Of a DNA stretch of 64,000 nucleotides, positions 45,401 through 55,150 are shown piece by piece. The position numbers were made by a program, and so were the translations under genes. The stretch spans positions 221,895 through 285,894 of the forward strand of contig NZ_JAGHQT010000004.1 of assembly GCF_017744155.1 (NCBI RefSeq). The letters are read 5' to 3'. The first letter of the stretch is position 1; each line of letters starts with the position of its first letter. This DNA comes from Endozoicomonas sp. G2_1. GTDB lineage: Bacteria; Pseudomonadota; Gammaproteobacteria; Enterobacterales; Alteromonadaceae. The notes beneath the pieces are model-generated. The model did not search any database. It saw nothing but the letters and a program-made list of their open reading frames with translations, and was not told where the DNA came from.

Positions 45401-47275
45401 ATGAAAAAAGCCTTCTTATGGGCCAGTGCAATCGTTGTAATGGCCGGTTGTCAGCCCAACACTGACGCTACTAATAGTAATCAATCACCATCAGAGTCTC
45501 CAGCGCAGGTAGCTGCGGTAAAAGCTATGTCTGAAAGTGAGCGTTTAAATCAGTGGTTTGCGGAAAAATATGAGCAGCAATTGCAAATGAGCCCACTGAT
45601 GATGACGTTTCTTGGTCGCAAAGATAAATACGACCAATTTGACGATCTTTCCGAGCAGGCGGAAATAGAGCAATTAGCCTGGATGAAGGCCGCGGCAGAA
45701 GAACTAGAAAGTCAGTTCGATTATCAAAAACTCGACCAAGATGCGAAGATTTCTTATGACATTTGGCTTTATCAATACAGCCAAGCGCTGAAAAACGACA
45801 AGTTTAGAAATAGCGGCTATGTATTCACTCAAATGCAAGGTGTTCAGGCCTTTTTCCCACAATTTTTAATCAACTTTCACAAGGTTGAAGATTTGTCTGA
45901 TATGCAGGCGTATATCAAACGTATTGGTGGCGTTTCAAGAGGCATAAGTCAATTGTTAGAGCGAGCACAATCGCGAGCTAAGCAAGGTGTTAGACCACCT
46001 CGATTTGCCTACGAAGGCGTTTTACAGCAAGCGCGAGGCATTATTGCCGGCCAACCGTTTAGTGATGTTGAGCAAGCATCGCCGTTATGGGCTGATGCCC
46101 AAGCAAAAGTCGCTAAGTTAGTTGAAGGGGAAAAGATTGATCAAGCACGAGCGGATCAATTATTAGCTGACGTTAAAAAGGCATTAAACGAACAACTGCA
46201 ACCGGCTTATCAAGCACTGGTTACATGGTTTGAAGCCGATATCGACAATACAGATATTGTTGCAACTGGCGTAGGTAAGCAGCCAAATGGCGAAGCGTAT
46301 TACAATCATCAACTCAATGCCCATACCACCACCGATTTAACTGCGGACGAAGTACACAACATCGGCTTGGCTGAAGTGGCTCGTATTCAAAAAGAGATGG
46401 TGGCGATTAAAGACAAAGTTGGTTTTGAAGGTGATTTAAAAGAGTTTTTCAAGTTTATCAAAGACGATAAGCGCTTTTATTACAACAACGATGACCAAGG
46501 TCGCCAAGGTTACATTGATGATACCGAAGCCTATCTCGATGCCATCAATAAACAGCTACCTAAGTTTTTCGGTATTTTGCCAAAAGCCGACTTGGTCGTG
46601 AAACGAGTGGAGCCGTTTAGGGAGCAAGACGGTGCTGCCCAGCACTACTTCCCGGGGGCGCCTGATGGCTCAAGACCAGGTGTTTATTACGCCCACTTAT
46701 CTGATATGAACGCTATGCCAAAATCTGAAATGGAAGCGATTGCTTATCACGAAGGTAACCCTGGTCATCACATGCAAATTTCAATCGCCCAAGAATTAAC
46801 TTCGGTACCTGAATTTAGAACGCAAGCTCGTTTTACCGTTTATTCAGAAGGTTGGGGTTTGTACGCCGAACTATTGGCAAAAGAAATGGGTGGCTACCAA
46901 GACGACTATTCTGACTTTGGTCGTTTAATCACTGAAATTTGGCGAGCAGTGCGCTTAGTCGTTGATACTGGCCTGCACAGCAAAGGCTGGACTGAACAAC
47001 AAGCGATTGATTACTTCAAAGATAACGCCCCCGTTGCTTACGATGCTATTGTCTCGGAAGTACGACGTTATATTGTCTGGCCTGGTCAAGCGACTGCTTA
47101 CAAAGTTGGTATGCTGAAAATTTTAGAACTACGCGCTAAAGCTGAAAAAGCCTTAGGTGATAAATTCGATATTCGCGGTTTCCACGATACTGTTTTAGGT
47201 GGTGGTGCAATGCCATTAGCGATTTTAGAAACTCGAGTTGACCAATGGATTGCTAAAGTTCAGGCGTCAAACTAA
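45401..47275 (+). CDS. DUF885-family lipoprotein, putative metallopeptidase
   Basis: A 624-residue lipoprotein with lipobox VVMAGC (Cys about residue 17) followed by a Ser/Asn-rich linker. The rest is one DUF885 domain, whose zinc-binding-like motif is AYHEGNPGHHMQ with a later glutamate in YSEGWGLYAELL. The fold is related to M32/M2-type helical metallopeptidases. The substrate is unknown. A 7-bp dyad ACCAAAC/GTTTGGT (45272-45302) lies about 100 bases upstream. Confidence 0.88.
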   Translation: MKKAFLWASAIVVMAGCQPNTDATNSNQSPSESPAQVAAVKAMSESERLNQWFAEKYEQQLQMSPLMMTFLGRKDKYDQFDDLSEQAEIEQLAWMKAAAEELESQFDYQKLDQDAKISYDIWLYQYSQALKNDKFRNSGYVFTQMQGVQAFFPQFLINFHKVEDLSDMQAYIKRIGGVSRGISQLLERAQSRAKQGVRPPRFAYEGVLQQARGIIAGQPFSDVEQASPLWADAQAKVAKLVEGEKIDQARADQLLADVKKALNEQLQPAYQALVTWFEADIDNTDIVATGVGKQPNGEAYYNHQLNAHTTTDLTADEVHNIGLAEVARIQKEMVAIKDKVGFEGDLKEFFKFIKDDKRFYYNNDDQGRQGYIDDTEAYLDAINKQLPKFFGILPKADLVVKRVEPFREQDGAAQHYFPGAPDGSRPGVYYAHLSDMNAMPKSEMEAIAYHEGNPGHHMQISIAQELTSVPEFRTQARFTVYSEGWGLYAELLAKEMGGYQDDYSDFGRLITEIWRAVRLVVDTGLHSKGWTEQQAIDYFKDNAPVAYDAIVSEVRRYIVWPGQATAYKVGMLKILELRAKAEKALGDKFDIRGFHDTVLGGGAMPLAILETRVDQWIAKVQASN

Positions 47276-47309
47276 ACCTTAAGTACAGTGCTTTAATTAG
47301 AGAAACTAA

Positions 47310-47346
47310 AAAAGCCAATTGCGAGAAATCGCAGTTGGCTTTTATT
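47310..47346 (+). terminator. Rho-independent terminator of the DUF885 gene
   Basis: AAAAGCCAA and TTGGCTTTT form the lower stem, and TGCGA/TCGCA the upper stem, around a GAAA-type loop. The tail is TTATTTTC. Confidence 0.88.
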
Positions 47347-47491
47347 TTCAGTAGTTACTTATAGTGGATTGGTCACTTACATCTATGGTTACATCCTAAT
47401 CAGTAATTCACTCTGAGTTGACGCAGACCCTAAGTCTAATCAAATACCCAAAAAAGTCATTATGAGTGAAGAATTCGACAACAATAGGAGG

Positions 47492-48430
47492 CTAAGAATC
47501 AATAAATCTGTGCACTTTGTTTACTTGATGCGTTACTCGTTTAACGAGTATTTTCTTTATATGTTTTCTTAGCCAAAGTAACCCATTGTCTGCGCTTTGT
47601 CGTTTATGCCATAACATTGAAATCGAGGTATGAGGAATATCGATTGGCGGGTGGATAATTGCAAGTTCATCGCAAGCTAAATAATTGTAGAGAAGTTCAG
47701 TAGGCAGAATCGCAATAAGATCAGTCTCTTTAATAACTGGGACTGCGGAGGAAAAACTATTTACTGTAAAAGCAATGCGTCGACTGAAGCCTTGTTGCTG
47801 CAAAGCTTGGTCTGTTGGACTAGATACATCACCAGATAATGAAACTAACAAATGCTCGGCTAATGAAAACTCTTCCACTGTTAGATGTGTTTTTGTCAAA
47901 GGATGACCTTTACGCATGACGCAGACATAGCTTGTATTAAATAAGTGCTCTGTACAGATATTTTCCAATGAGCGATTACTTTGTCCTATGACAAGATCTA
48001 CTTCAGCGGTATCTAATATTGATTTGGTGCTAGCTATAGTATAAGGAACCGCATGTAAATTAAGTCCCGAAGCTTCTTTTTCGAATAATTTTCTTAAGTC
48101 TAACCAAAGAGCATCAATGACAATATCAGGTAAAGCGACTCTAAAAGTTCGCTTAGCACTTCTGGCCTCAAATTCTTCTGGTTCTATAGCTTGGTTAATA
48201 TTGTGCAAGGAATCTCGCACTTTGCTCCAAAGGTTATTTGCGTAAGTCGTTGGCTGTATTTTTCGGCCGTCTGGAACAAACAATTTATCACCCCATAATA
48301 CTCGCATTCGAGATACAGCATTGGATACGGCAGGCTGAGTCATCGATAATCGCTCAGCAACTAGCGTTATTGATTTTTCAGTCATTATTACATCAAATAT
48401 AACCAATAATTTTAGTTCTTGGGGGCGCAT
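47492..48430 (-). CDS. LysR-family transcriptional regulator (NodD/LeuO-like group)
   Basis: A 312-residue regulator with the helix-turn-helix SITLVAERLSMTQPAVSNAVSRMR and a downstream effector domain. The MRPQELKLLVIFDVIMTEKS start is typical of the NodD/SyrM/LeuO-like group. It is divergent from a metallo-beta-lactamase-fold gene over a 171-base gap and probably controls it. Confidence 0.87.
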   Translation of the reverse strand: MRPQELKLLVIFDVIMTEKSITLVAERLSMTQPAVSNAVSRMRVLWGDKLFVPDGRKIQPTTYANNLWSKVRDSLHNINQAIEPEEFEARSAKRTFRVALPDIVIDALWLDLRKLFEKEASGLNLHAVPYTIASTKSILDTAEVDLVIGQSNRSLENICTEHLFNTSYVCVMRKGHPLTKTHLTVEEFSLAEHLLVSLSGDVSSPTDQALQQQGFSRRIAFTVNSFSSAVPVIKETDLIAILPTELLYNYLACDELAIIHPPIDIPHTSISMLWHKRQSADNGLLWLRKHIKKILVKRVTHQVNKVHRFIDS

Positions 48431-48495
48431 AATTACGTCCTTAATTACTCCTTAAATTCATCATATATTTTTATCTATCGATTGTCATTTAACAT

Positions 48496-48520
48496 AATTC
48501 ATCAAATTTTTGAATGAATT
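48496..48520. promoter_or_regulatory. putative operator of the LysR/MBL divergent pair
   Basis: AATTCAT (48496-48502) and ATGAATT (48514-48520) form a perfect dyad with 11 bases between, and the interior CAAA-TT-TTTG is itself symmetric. The site is centred about 95 bases from the MBL gene and 78 from the lysR start. Confidence 0.5.
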
Positions 48521-48601
48521 TAATACCATTATAAAATTATATTTTATCGCTAGGCGTTTTTAATATGAGTTGAATAATCAAACATAAATACAGGGCTGGA
48601 A

Positions 48602-49513
48602 ATGAAAAAGATAGCTCAGCTAGTAACTTTTATTTGTTGGTGTGGCTTTGTAAATGCGCACAACCATGATAAAGGCAAAGGTTTTGATATTAAAGTCACT
48701 GACCTTGGGAGCAACATTTTTGAATTAAGAACAGAACGCTCAGGGAATGTTGCAGTATTAATAGGAACAGATGGGGTTTTCATGGTCGACACGCAAATGG
48801 AACACTTAGTCGAACTCATTGACCACACTCAGAAAAAGCTGTCTCGCAAGCGAGATGTCAACTTAATCCTAAATACACATTTTCATCGAGACCACGTTAG
48901 AGGGAATGCTTACTTTAAACAGCGTGGAGCGATTATAATGGCTCACCCCAATGTTCGCCGTTATCTTGAAAAGCCAAAAGCGATCAAGATGTTAGGCCAC
49001 ATCTCTCCTTCGTTTACATCAGAGTATTATCCAACAATTGATATCGCAACTAATACTCTGATAAAAATGAATGGACAAAGTATTGAGCTTTATCACACTC
49101 CAAAAGCACATACAAATAGTGACCTCTTTGTTGTATTTAAAGAAGCCAATGTAATACATGCAGGAGACCTTGTTTTTAATAGGCGTTTCCCATTTATTGA
49201 CATTGACAATGGTGGCTCGGTAGCCGGCTATATTGCAGGCATTGAGAAAGTAATTAAAGTCGCTAACACAGATACGAAAATCATCTCAGGGCATGGCCAA
49301 ACAGCAACGATAGCAGACCTAGAAGCCAGTATTATAATGTTAACCGAGACGCACAGTATTATTAAAGAATTGATTCAACAAGGCTTGTCTTTAGAAGCTA
49401 TCAAAGCGTTAGCTCCTTTAGATAAATATAAGGAAAAATGGGATTGGGCATTTATCAGCAGTGATAGAATGATTACCACGCACTACTACGATATTACAGG
49501 AATGCTTGAGTAA
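48602..49513 (+). CDS. secreted metallo-beta-lactamase-fold hydrolase
   Basis: A 303-residue MBL-fold enzyme with a signal peptide (cleavage near VNAHN). The metal-binding motif is NTHFHRDHVRGN (HxHxDH), further ligands are in YHTPKAHTNSD and HAGDLVFNRRFPF, and the final His in ISGHGQ. The pattern resembles subclass B-like/quinoprotein-relay or lactonase MBL proteins; whether it hydrolyses beta-lactams cannot be decided here. It probably forms a unit with the FG-GAP gene, 71 bases later, under the divergent LysR regulator. Confidence 0.88.
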   Translation: MKKIAQLVTFICWCGFVNAHNHDKGKGFDIKVTDLGSNIFELRTERSGNVAVLIGTDGVFMVDTQMEHLVELIDHTQKKLSRKRDVNLILNTHFHRDHVRGNAYFKQRGAIIMAHPNVRRYLEKPKAIKMLGHISPSFTSEYYPTIDIATNTLIKMNGQSIELYHTPKAHTNSDLFVVFKEANVIHAGDLVFNRRFPFIDIDNGGSVAGYIAGIEKVIKVANTDTKIISGHGQTATIADLEASIIMLTETHSIIKELIQQGLSLEAIKALAPLDKYKEKWDWAFISSDRMITTHYYDITGMLE

Positions 49514-49584
49514 CACTCTATCAATTAAAACAACCTATATTGAGCTTTTGGTTGTAGTTAATTTGAGTTAAGTAGGAGGTAACG

Positions 49585-50643
49585 ATGAATTTAATAGACA
49601 TTACCAAAATATGCATATGTGCAGCGTTCACATTAGTGGCTGCTAACAGCTTTGCTAAGCAAGACATCATTTTAGCGAAAGACACCAAGGCCGAGGATCA
49701 TTTTGGTTATAGTGCAGCTATTGATGGTAATACCGTGCTGATTGGAGCACATAAGGCAGATATTGATGGAGTTGTAGATGTGGGAGCAGCGTATGTCTAC
49801 GTATTTGGTGATAATGGTTGGTATCAGCAAGCCAAGCTTGTGGCGAAGCCATTCTTTGCCGAAGATACAGTTGGCGGCAAGGTCGCATTAAAAAATGATA
49901 TTGCTATGTTAGGTGCTATGAGAAGGGATGATAAAGGCAAAGACTCAGGTGCCGTTATTTCCTTCGAGCGCCATTTGAATAATTGGAATCAAAGGCAAAT
50001 TATCACTGCACCTGATGCACAAGCAGGCGATGCATTTGGCCAGAGTATTGCACTGTCAGAACACCACCTTGTCATAGGCGCGCCTCGAAGCGACACGTTA
50101 GGTAAAGACTCAGGCGCAGCTTACATTTATAAACGAGAAAAAAACTCATGGCGTTTTCAAACGAAAATTACGGCCAATGATGGTGTCGCTGGAGATTTAT
50201 TTGGAGTAAGCGCAGCTATTGACAGCAATACCATTCTTATTGGAGCTGATTTACATGATGAAAAAGCAGATAACGCTGGCGCTGTTTATGCTTATGTTCT
50301 AGATGACAACCAATGGAGACAAGAAGCTAAACTGATTGCGTCTGATGGTAGTAAAACAGATATTTTTGGTGTCAGGGTTGCTATTTCCGAAAATACCGCG
50401 TTAATTTCAGCTAGAAGAGACGACGTTAAAAACATGGGTATCGATGCTGGTTCAGCCTATATTTTTGAGCGAAAAGGTAGTATTTGGACAGAAAAAGCAA
50501 AACTGATTTCGCCAGATGGCAAAGCAGACGACAGGTTTGGCCGTGGTGTAGCATTGAGCAAAGACACCGCAATCATAAGTGCAATGAATCACGACTCGAA
50601 TGGCAGAGATACTGGTGCGGTTTATGTCTATAAAAAAATGTAA
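49585..50643 (+). CDS. secreted FG-GAP repeat beta-propeller protein, frameshifted at the end
   Basis: A 352-residue exported protein (signal cleavage near NSFAKQ) with six FG-GAP-type repeats of about 55 residues, each with an (A/K)xDxFG start and a GAxYxY strand (e.g. AGDAFGQS, AGDLFGVS, ADDRFGRG). The frame ends at a run of seven A (50632-50638). In the -1 frame the sequence continues without stop to 50819 and encodes one more repeat (PNDRFGWN), which would make a complete seven-bladed propeller. An excellent GGAGG site precedes the ATG. The function is probably binding or adhesion; no catalytic motif is seen. Confidence 0.85.
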   Translation: MNLIDITKICICAAFTLVAANSFAKQDIILAKDTKAEDHFGYSAAIDGNTVLIGAHKADIDGVVDVGAAYVYVFGDNGWYQQAKLVAKPFFAEDTVGGKVALKNDIAMLGAMRRDDKGKDSGAVISFERHLNNWNQRQIITAPDAQAGDAFGQSIALSEHHLVIGAPRSDTLGKDSGAAYIYKREKNSWRFQTKITANDGVAGDLFGVSAAIDSNTILIGADLHDEKADNAGAVYAYVLDDNQWRQEAKLIASDGSKTDIFGVRVAISENTALISARRDDVKNMGIDAGSAYIFERKGSIWTEKAKLISPDGKADDRFGRGVALSKDTAIISAMNHDSNGRDTGAVYVYKKM

Positions 50644-50819
50644 ATAGTTGGGAACACACCGCAAAAATTACTGCAAAGATAAGCTTACCCAATGATAGAT
50701 TTGGCTGGAATCTTGATTTGTCTAACGGAGTGGCTGTGATTTCAACACCAAACTACAATGGAAGAGGTATGAATTCGGGGGCAGTATTTGTACAAGAATT
50801 AAATAATGAGGCTAAATAG
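50637..50819 (+). pseudogene. displaced seventh FG-GAP repeat, -1 frame
   Basis: From codon AAT at 50637 the -1 frame reads NVNSWEHTAKITAKISLPND, then RFGWNLDLSNGVAVIS, and ends GAVFVQELNNEAK at a TAG (50817-50819). The register fits exactly after GAVYVYKK of the main frame, as in the other blades, so this is a lost 3' end rather than a separate gene. One extra A in the A7 run would restore one 410-residue frame. Confidence 0.88.
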
Positions 50820-50990
50820 GTAAGATCTAATTAGGTTACTTTATTTTATCTTGGTTAGACAAAACATTTACTTGTGACACCTTAAAGCATACGCCTGTTA
50901 TAATAATTTTAGTGAAATCTCTTACCTGTAAGGTTGATGTTAAACCACATTGTTGAGGTTAGTTCATAGTACCAAAGGCGCTGCGCAGTT

Positions 50991-52025
50991 CTACGCAGCA
51001 ACAGTTTCAGCAATTACACAGCGATTTCTACCGGTTTCTTTAGCTTGGTAAAGTGCTTTATCAGCCCGTTCAAAAACATCTTTCCAGGTGTGATCGTGGT
51101 TCACTTCGGCGATACCGATTGATACCGAAATTGGCGGCAGGTAGGTTTGTGTTTGTCGCTGCATTAACCTCAATGCGTGAATTTCTTTGCGCATGGTCTC
51201 GGCAATCATTTTGGCTTGTGCCACACTCTGGTTAGTTAGCACAACAACAAATTCTTCGCCGCCAAATCGCACCGCAACATCTTTACTGCTGGTGTTTGAC
51301 TTGATCACTTTAGCAATGCGCTGAATAACCTTATCACCGACAAAGTGACCAAAGGTATCATTAATTGATTTAAAGTGGTCTATATCAATGGCCAATGAAC
51401 AATGAGCGTCTTCTAGCGTGACATCGGCGAGCTTAGCATCGCAACCCCGTCGATTGAGCAAGCCAGTGAGTGCGTCTAAGTAGGCTTCTTCTTTGCTTTG
51501 CTTGAGCTTTTCTTTTAGTTGATTGACTTCTTGATAAGTTTTCGCCAACTCTTTTGATAGTGACTCATGCTTGCTTTGCGAGTCTGTTAAATTGGTACTT
51601 AGAAAGCTCAATACTTTTTGTACTGCCGCTTGGTCGGCATTGTTGTCATTGGCCAAACTCTGATTGAGGGCGCGGTCGGCAAGTTCTAAATTATTTGCCA
51701 TGGTTTTATCTGAAATCGCCTGTGATTTCAGTTTTTCCATGGTTGCGTTGATTGACTTTTCAAATGGTGCCAGCACTTGGCTTTCGACATTATTGGTTTC
51801 AGCAATGTATTTGTGAAACAGCTGATCGATAAATTCTGAGGTCAACAACTTGTCTTGAGCGATGTGTTGCTCAATTTCTTTATTCAGCGCAGGTAGTCTA
51901 TTACAAACGTAAAGATAAATAACACTGTAATTTATTGGGCTGGGTGCCAACAAGTGTTGGGTAAATATTTGGTGAGCTTTCTCACTGTGTTGACAAGCAG
52001 ATTCATAACTATCTTGCATTATCAT
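50991..52025 (-). CDS. diguanylate cyclase (GGDEF domain)
   Basis: A 344-residue cytoplasmic protein that should make cyclic di-GMP. The N-terminal part (about 1-170) is helical with a coiled-coil segment before the GGDEF domain (about 180-340), where DALTGLLNRRGCD, AIDIDHFKSINDTFGH and the active-site motif GGEEF are visible. The residues five before GGEEF (SSKD) do not form the RxxD inhibitory site, so product inhibition is likely absent. GGAG lies seven bases before the first ATG. The downstream gap 50820-50990 holds no gene. Confidence 0.93.
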   Translation of the reverse strand: MIMQDSYESACQHSEKAHQIFTQHLLAPSPINYSVIYLYVCNRLPALNKEIEQHIAQDKLLTSEFIDQLFHKYIAETNNVESQVLAPFEKSINATMEKLKSQAISDKTMANNLELADRALNQSLANDNNADQAAVQKVLSFLSTNLTDSQSKHESLSKELAKTYQEVNQLKEKLKQSKEEAYLDALTGLLNRRGCDAKLADVTLEDAHCSLAIDIDHFKSINDTFGHFVGDKVIQRIAKVIKSNTSSKDVAVRFGGEEFVVVLTNQSVAQAKMIAETMRKEIHALRLMQRQTQTYLPPISVSIGIAEVNHDHTWKDVFERADKALYQAKETGRNRCVIAETVAA

Positions 52026-52314
52026 GCGTTTTCTCCATTAGCTTTTAACTATTATTTTTGGCTAATATTTCGGAAAAACTTGGCAGATATGTTACTTATA
52101 TCAGTTAAGCACAGTAGCTTAACTTGTCATCCTTGGAATTATTCAAGCGTACATCTATAAAACGCAAAAAACACTATTTACTGCATCCTGTGTTAATTGT
52201 GTTTTTGTTCAATTTGAACTTGGTGATTATTTTAGCAGCGCCTGCATTTGAATTACAAGCGTATTTAGCATACTCAATGAAAATTTTAATAACAGTAACA
52301 AAAACTTAGACTGG

Positions 52315-53040
52315 TTAGTCAAAGTCTCGCTGCAACAGCTCGAAACCTTCTGGTGTCACTTTTAACCAAGCGCCTTGCTCGTACCAGTCGCCGAGCACTA
52401 TTCTCGTGGCATCAGCTCGATTGGCTTGCAGGTCGTGTACTGCAGGTCGATGAGTGTGGCCGTGAATCATCAATTGACAATGGTACTTCTCAAGCTGGCT
52501 GACAACCTCGCTCGGCGTAACGTCCATAATATCGAGTGACTTGCCCATTTTTGCGTTGGCGCTTTTTTTGCGGTAGTTCTCAGCAATATTTTTTCGGACA
52601 AAAAGCGGCAAACTTTTCATTATTCCCTGCCACCACCATGTGCGAGATTTTTTGCGAAAGGCTTGGTAATCGATATCTTGAGTACACAAGGTATCACCGT
52701 GCAGAATTAGCGCTTTTTGACCGTATAAATCAACAGTCTCTAGTTCAGGCAGTAGCGTCATTCCGGCTTTTTTGGCGTAACGCTTACCCAACAAGAAATC
52801 GCGATTGCCATGAATAAAATAGATGTTTGTGCCGCTATTGCTGAGAGATTTGAGGGCGTCGGCTATTTGATTGACAAAGGGGCTGTCATCATCATCGCCA
52901 ATCCAATATTCAAACAAGTCACCTAAAATGTAGAGGGTTTCTGCTTTTGGTGCTTGCTCTTTGAGAAAGGTGAGAAAGCAGCCAGTGATATCTGGCCGCT
53001 GCTCCGATAAATGTAAATCGGCAATAAAGTAAGTGAGCAA
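52315..53040 (-). CDS. lpxH: UDP-2,3-diacylglucosamine diphosphatase LpxH
   Basis: A 241-residue metallophosphatase of lipid A synthesis that yields lipid X. Metal-binding blocks are ADLHLSEQRP, LGDLFEYWIGDD, HGNRDFLLG, ILHGDTLCT and IHGHTHRPAVH. It follows ppiB with four bases between, the standard ppiB-lpxH pair. The upstream gap 52026-52314, on the far side, carries no credible gene. Confidence 0.96.
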   Translation of the reverse strand: MLTYFIADLHLSEQRPDITGCFLTFLKEQAPKAETLYILGDLFEYWIGDDDDSPFVNQIADALKSLSNSGTNIYFIHGNRDFLLGKRYAKKAGMTLLPELETVDLYGQKALILHGDTLCTQDIDYQAFRKKSRTWWWQGIMKSLPLFVRKNIAENYRKKSANAKMGKSLDIMDVTPSEVVSQLEKYHCQLMIHGHTHRPAVHDLQANRADATRIVLGDWYEQGAWLKVTPEGFELLQRDFD

Positions 53041-53044
53041 TGGC

Positions 53045-53536
53045 TTACTCTACTTCTACTGCTTCAACAATGATTTCATCTTTTGGTACATCGTCATGGA
53101 AGCCAAAACGGCCAGTTTCAACTAAAGTCATTTTGTCGACAATGTCCATGCCTTCAACAACTTCACCGAACACACAGTAACCCCAGCCTTGCATGGTCTC
53201 GCTCTTGAAGTCTAAGAAGTCGTTGTCAACTAGGTTGATAAAAAACTGGGCAGAGGCTGAATGAGGCTCTTGCGTGCGGGCCATTGCTAGCGTACCACGC
53301 TTGTTGCTCAAACCGTTGTTGGCTTCGTTTTTGATTGATTCACGAGTTGTTTTTTCTTCCATGCCAGAAACAAAACCACCACCTTGCGCCATAAAGCCTT
53401 TGATCACGCGGTGAAAAATGGTGCCTTCGTAGTAACCTTCTTCGGCGTACTGTTTGAAGTTAGCGGCAGTGATTGGTGCTTTATCAAAGTCTAAAGCAAT
53501 TTTGATATCGCCAAGATTGGTTTTAAAAGTGATCAT
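53045..53536 (-). CDS. ppiB: cyclophilin-type peptidyl-prolyl cis-trans isomerase B
   Basis: A 164-residue cyclophilin, cytoplasmic, with [38 protein letters not shown] and the [13 protein letters not shown] block. The start at 53536 is chosen because the protein then begins [16 protein letters not shown] as in the family; an open frame further upstream (to 53650) has no homology. It is divergent from cysS and co-transcribed with lpxH. Confidence 0.96.
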   Translation of the reverse strand: MITFKTNLGDIKIALDFDKAPITAANFKQYAEEGYYEGTIFHRVIKGFMAQGGGFVSGMEEKTTRESIKNEANNGLSNKRGTLAMARTQEPHSASAQFFINLVDNDFLDFKSETMQGWGYCVFGEVVEGMDIVDKMTLVETGRFGFHDDVPKDEIIVEAVEVE

Positions 53537-53690
53537 AATCGATTCTCTGTCGTTGAATATGGCGCAAATTGTAACGCAAGATAGGCATCTGTAAAGAAAT
53601 AAACAAGTTTGCTGATGATTTGATGATTCTGTTGAAACCTTAGGGTACAATTGCCGCGATTTTCACTTATTATCAGGAAGTTTTGACACT

Positions 53691-55076
53691 ATGTTGCAAA
53701 TATACAATACGCTAACGCGTAAAAAAGAAGCCTTTGTCCCGCTACAAGAAAACAAAGTCGGCTTGTATGTTTGTGGTGTTACCGTTTATGACCTGTGTCA
53801 TATTGGCCACGCTCGCACCTATATTGGGTTTGATAACATGGTGCGCTTTCTTCGTTTTTCTGGCTTTGACGTTAACTACGTGCGCAATGTGACCGATGTT
53901 GAAGATAAAATTATTAAGCGCGCGGCGGAAAATAACGAAGATTGGCTAGCCTTGGTTGAACGCAATATCGATGAAATGTATCAAGACTTTGATGCCTTGA
54001 ATTTATTGCGCCCTGATATTGAACCGCGTGTGACTACTCACATGGCCGAAATTATTGAAATGATTGGTCAATTAGTTGAGAAAAACCACGCCTATATTGG
54101 TCAAAGTGGCGATGTTTTATTCGACGTATCTAGCTTTGCTCAGTACGGTCAGTTAAGTGGTCAAAATCTCGAGCAATTGCAAGCGGGCTCACGAGTTGAG
54201 GTTGACGATAACAAGCGCAACCCACTTGACTTTGTTTTGTGGAAAATGGCGAAGCCGGGTGAGCCGGCGTGGCAATCACCATGGGGTGAAGGCCGTCCGG
54301 GTTGGCATATTGAGTGTTCGGCGATGAACGCTAAAGAGCTGGGGGCGCATTTTGACATTCACGGTGGCGGCTCTGACTTGGCATTTCCACATCACGAAAA
54401 CGAAGTGGCACAAAGCTGCTGTGCATTAGACACACCGTACGTGAATTATTGGGTACATACCGGAATGGTACAAGTTGACCAAGAGAAAATGTCGAAGTCA
54501 CTGGGCAACTTTTTTACTATTCGGGAAGTACTGCAAAAATACGATGCTGAAACCACTCGTTATTTCTTAACGTCAGGTCATTATCGCAGTCAGTTGAACT
54601 ATTCAACTGATAACTTAGACCAAGCGCGTGCCTCGCTAGAGCGGATATATACATCGTTGCGTGATGTTAGTGTTCCAGCTGATTTGGTGTTTGATCAGAA
54701 TCATCCGCAAGTGGTTAAATTCTGCCAAGCAATGAATGACGATTTTAATACGCCAGAAGCGCTGGCGGTGTTATTTGAATTAGCGAAAGAATTGAATGTC
54801 GCCAAGCAACAACAGAGTGAGCAAGTCGCAACACTTGCCTTGACCTTAAAAACATTAGGCGGTTTGTTGGGGTTATTGCAAATGGAGCCAGCTGAGTTTT
54901 TACAAGGTGGCGGTGATGCTGACGAAGTGGCTGAAATTGAAGCGTTAATTGCTCAGCGTAACCAAGCAAGAGCCGATAAAAACTGGGCCTTAGCCGATGA
55001 AGCACGTGATAAACTTAACGCCATGAATATTGTGCTAGAAGATAGTGCAGGCAAAACGACTTGGCGTAAGAAGTAA
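53691..55076 (+). CDS. cysS: cysteinyl-tRNA synthetase
   Basis: A 461-residue class I synthetase that charges tRNA-Cys. The HIGH signature is in [17 protein letters not shown] with the first zinc ligand cysteine, the other zinc ligands are in WHIECSAMN and HHENEVAQS, and KMSKS is in [13 protein letters not shown]. Length is normal. A strong hairpin terminator follows 15 bases after the stop. Confidence 0.98.
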   Translation: MLQIYNTLTRKKEAFVPLQENKVGLYVCGVTVYDLCHIGHARTYIGFDNMVRFLRFSGFDVNYVRNVTDVEDKIIKRAAENNEDWLALVERNIDEMYQDFDALNLLRPDIEPRVTTHMAEIIEMIGQLVEKNHAYIGQSGDVLFDVSSFAQYGQLSGQNLEQLQAGSRVEVDDNKRNPLDFVLWKMAKPGEPAWQSPWGEGRPGWHIECSAMNAKELGAHFDIHGGGSDLAFPHHENEVAQSCCALDTPYVNYWVHTGMVQVDQEKMSKSLGNFFTIREVLQKYDAETTRYFLTSGHYRSQLNYSTDNLDQARASLERIYTSLRDVSVPADLVFDQNHPQVVKFCQAMNDDFNTPEALAVLFELAKELNVAKQQQSEQVATLALTLKTLGGLLGLLQMEPAEFLQGGGDADEVAEIEALIAQRNQARADKNWALADEARDKLNAMNIVLEDSAGKTTWRKK

Positions 55077-55091
55077 TAGGGTTCATTGACT

Positions 55092-55132
55092 AAAAAAGCG
55101 CGCGATAAACTGAGTTTATCGCGCGCTTTTTT
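55092..55132 (+). terminator. Rho-independent terminator of cysS (bidirectional)
   Basis: AAAAAAGCGCGCGATAAAC and its perfect reverse complement form an 18-to-19-bp stem around TGA, with A and T runs at both ends. It serves cysS and probably also the converging GlyGly-CTERM gene. Confidence 0.95.
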
Positions 55133-55150
55133 AGTTTCTAGGTATATAGT

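Noticed and set aside
52124..52309. Possible 61-residue membrane peptide in the gap between the cyclase and lpxH
   Set aside because: Only a TTG start without ribosome binding site; composition is what AT-rich intergenic DNA yields by chance.
53537..53650. N-terminal extension of ppiB
   Set aside because: The extra residues are Cys-rich and not part of any cyclophilin; the family start is at 53536.
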